NCBI RefSeq assembly: GCF_013285155.1
Contig: NZ_JABTEL010000014.1
Location: 29,834-93,833, forward strand
DNA from: Winogradskyella undariae
GTDB lineage: Bacteria > Bacteroidota > Bacteroidia > Flavobacteriales > Flavobacteriaceae
Length of the DNA stretch: 64,000 nt
Direction of reading: 5' to 3'
Shown in pieces: positions 63,906 to 64,000 of the stretch (within the stretch, counting starts at the first letter, position 1; every line of letters begins with the position of its first letter). The position numbers were made by a program, and so were the translations under genes. The notes under the pieces were generated by a model. The model did no database searches, was not told where the DNA came from, and was given only the letters and a program-made list of their open reading frames with translations.

Positions 63906-64000
63906 CCAATTAACTTCAGTTAGTGTATTATACTGATATAGGTTGACTCTTTTTAGTTAATATTTAGACGTTCAAAAGATTTTTTTCAGCCGTTTAGAAG

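Overview
The window is AT-rich, gene-dense DNA from a member of the Bacteroidetes, most likely a marine Flavobacteriaceae species. The supporting signs are -7 promoter boxes of the TAnnTTTG type, absence of clear Shine-Dalgarno sequences, families typical of the group (DUF4834, DUF3667, DUF4212 with a VC_2705-type symporter, OMP_b-brl_3 receptors, FUSC/YccS proteins), and prfB with a +1 programmed frameshift. No rRNA, tRNA, CRISPR array or intact insertion sequence was recognised. The window looks like ordinary chromosome with a few decayed genes. Layout, left to right: 1-7.9 kb holds an 11-base GC-rich tandem repeat, a small membrane protein, a DEDDh exonuclease/GIY-YIG fusion, an HPF-like ribosome factor, a deoxyribonucleotidase, a large FUSC membrane protein, a decayed coiled-coil gene and an Old Yellow Enzyme. 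8.3-18.7 kb is the most unusual region. Two gene sets face each other with only 8 bases between their stop codons. The plus-strand set is a circularly permuted ATP-grasp protein, an alpha-E protein and a zinc-ribbon metallopeptidase. The minus-strand set is a transglutaminase-DUF2126 protein, an ATP-grasp/alpha-E fusion and a short transglutaminase. Together they have the parts list of a predicted peptide-ligation/cleavage system whose product is, to my knowledge, not established. A glutaminase and an EamA transporter lie just upstream of the minus-strand set. 20.7-28 kb carries a TenI/ThiE-like protein, a secreted hypothetical protein, and a six-gene minus-strand operon headed by a TetR repressor with a perfect palindromic operator. 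The operon encodes several oxidoreductases and a DJ-1-like lipoprotein, which suggests an electrophile or aldehyde response. 28-41.4 kb is an acetate/propionate uptake and activation locus. It holds a transposase-derived zinc-ribbon/HTH protein, a porin, a DUF4212 protein, a sodium:solute symporter, a symporter-domain histidine kinase, an output-less response regulator, a propionate-CoA ligase and an acetate-CoA ligase. A 22-base element occurs, in opposite orientations, upstream of both the porin gene and the ligase genes, so the two halves may be co-regulated. 41.4-50.6 kb is mixed housekeeping: a HAD hydrolase, a TonB-type outer-membrane protein, an ArsC-like protein, RF2, a threonine aldolase, a YbaB protein and oligopeptidase B. 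50.7-53.2 kb pairs a cysteine-synthase-like PLP enzyme with an alpha-oxoamine synthase, an arrangement that fits sulfonolipid (capnine) base synthesis. 53.3-64 kb has a GNAT protein, an outer-membrane protein, a YfhO / glycosyltransferase / flippase row for surface glycan export, a secreted protein with a protamine-like tail, and a DUF3667 membrane protein.
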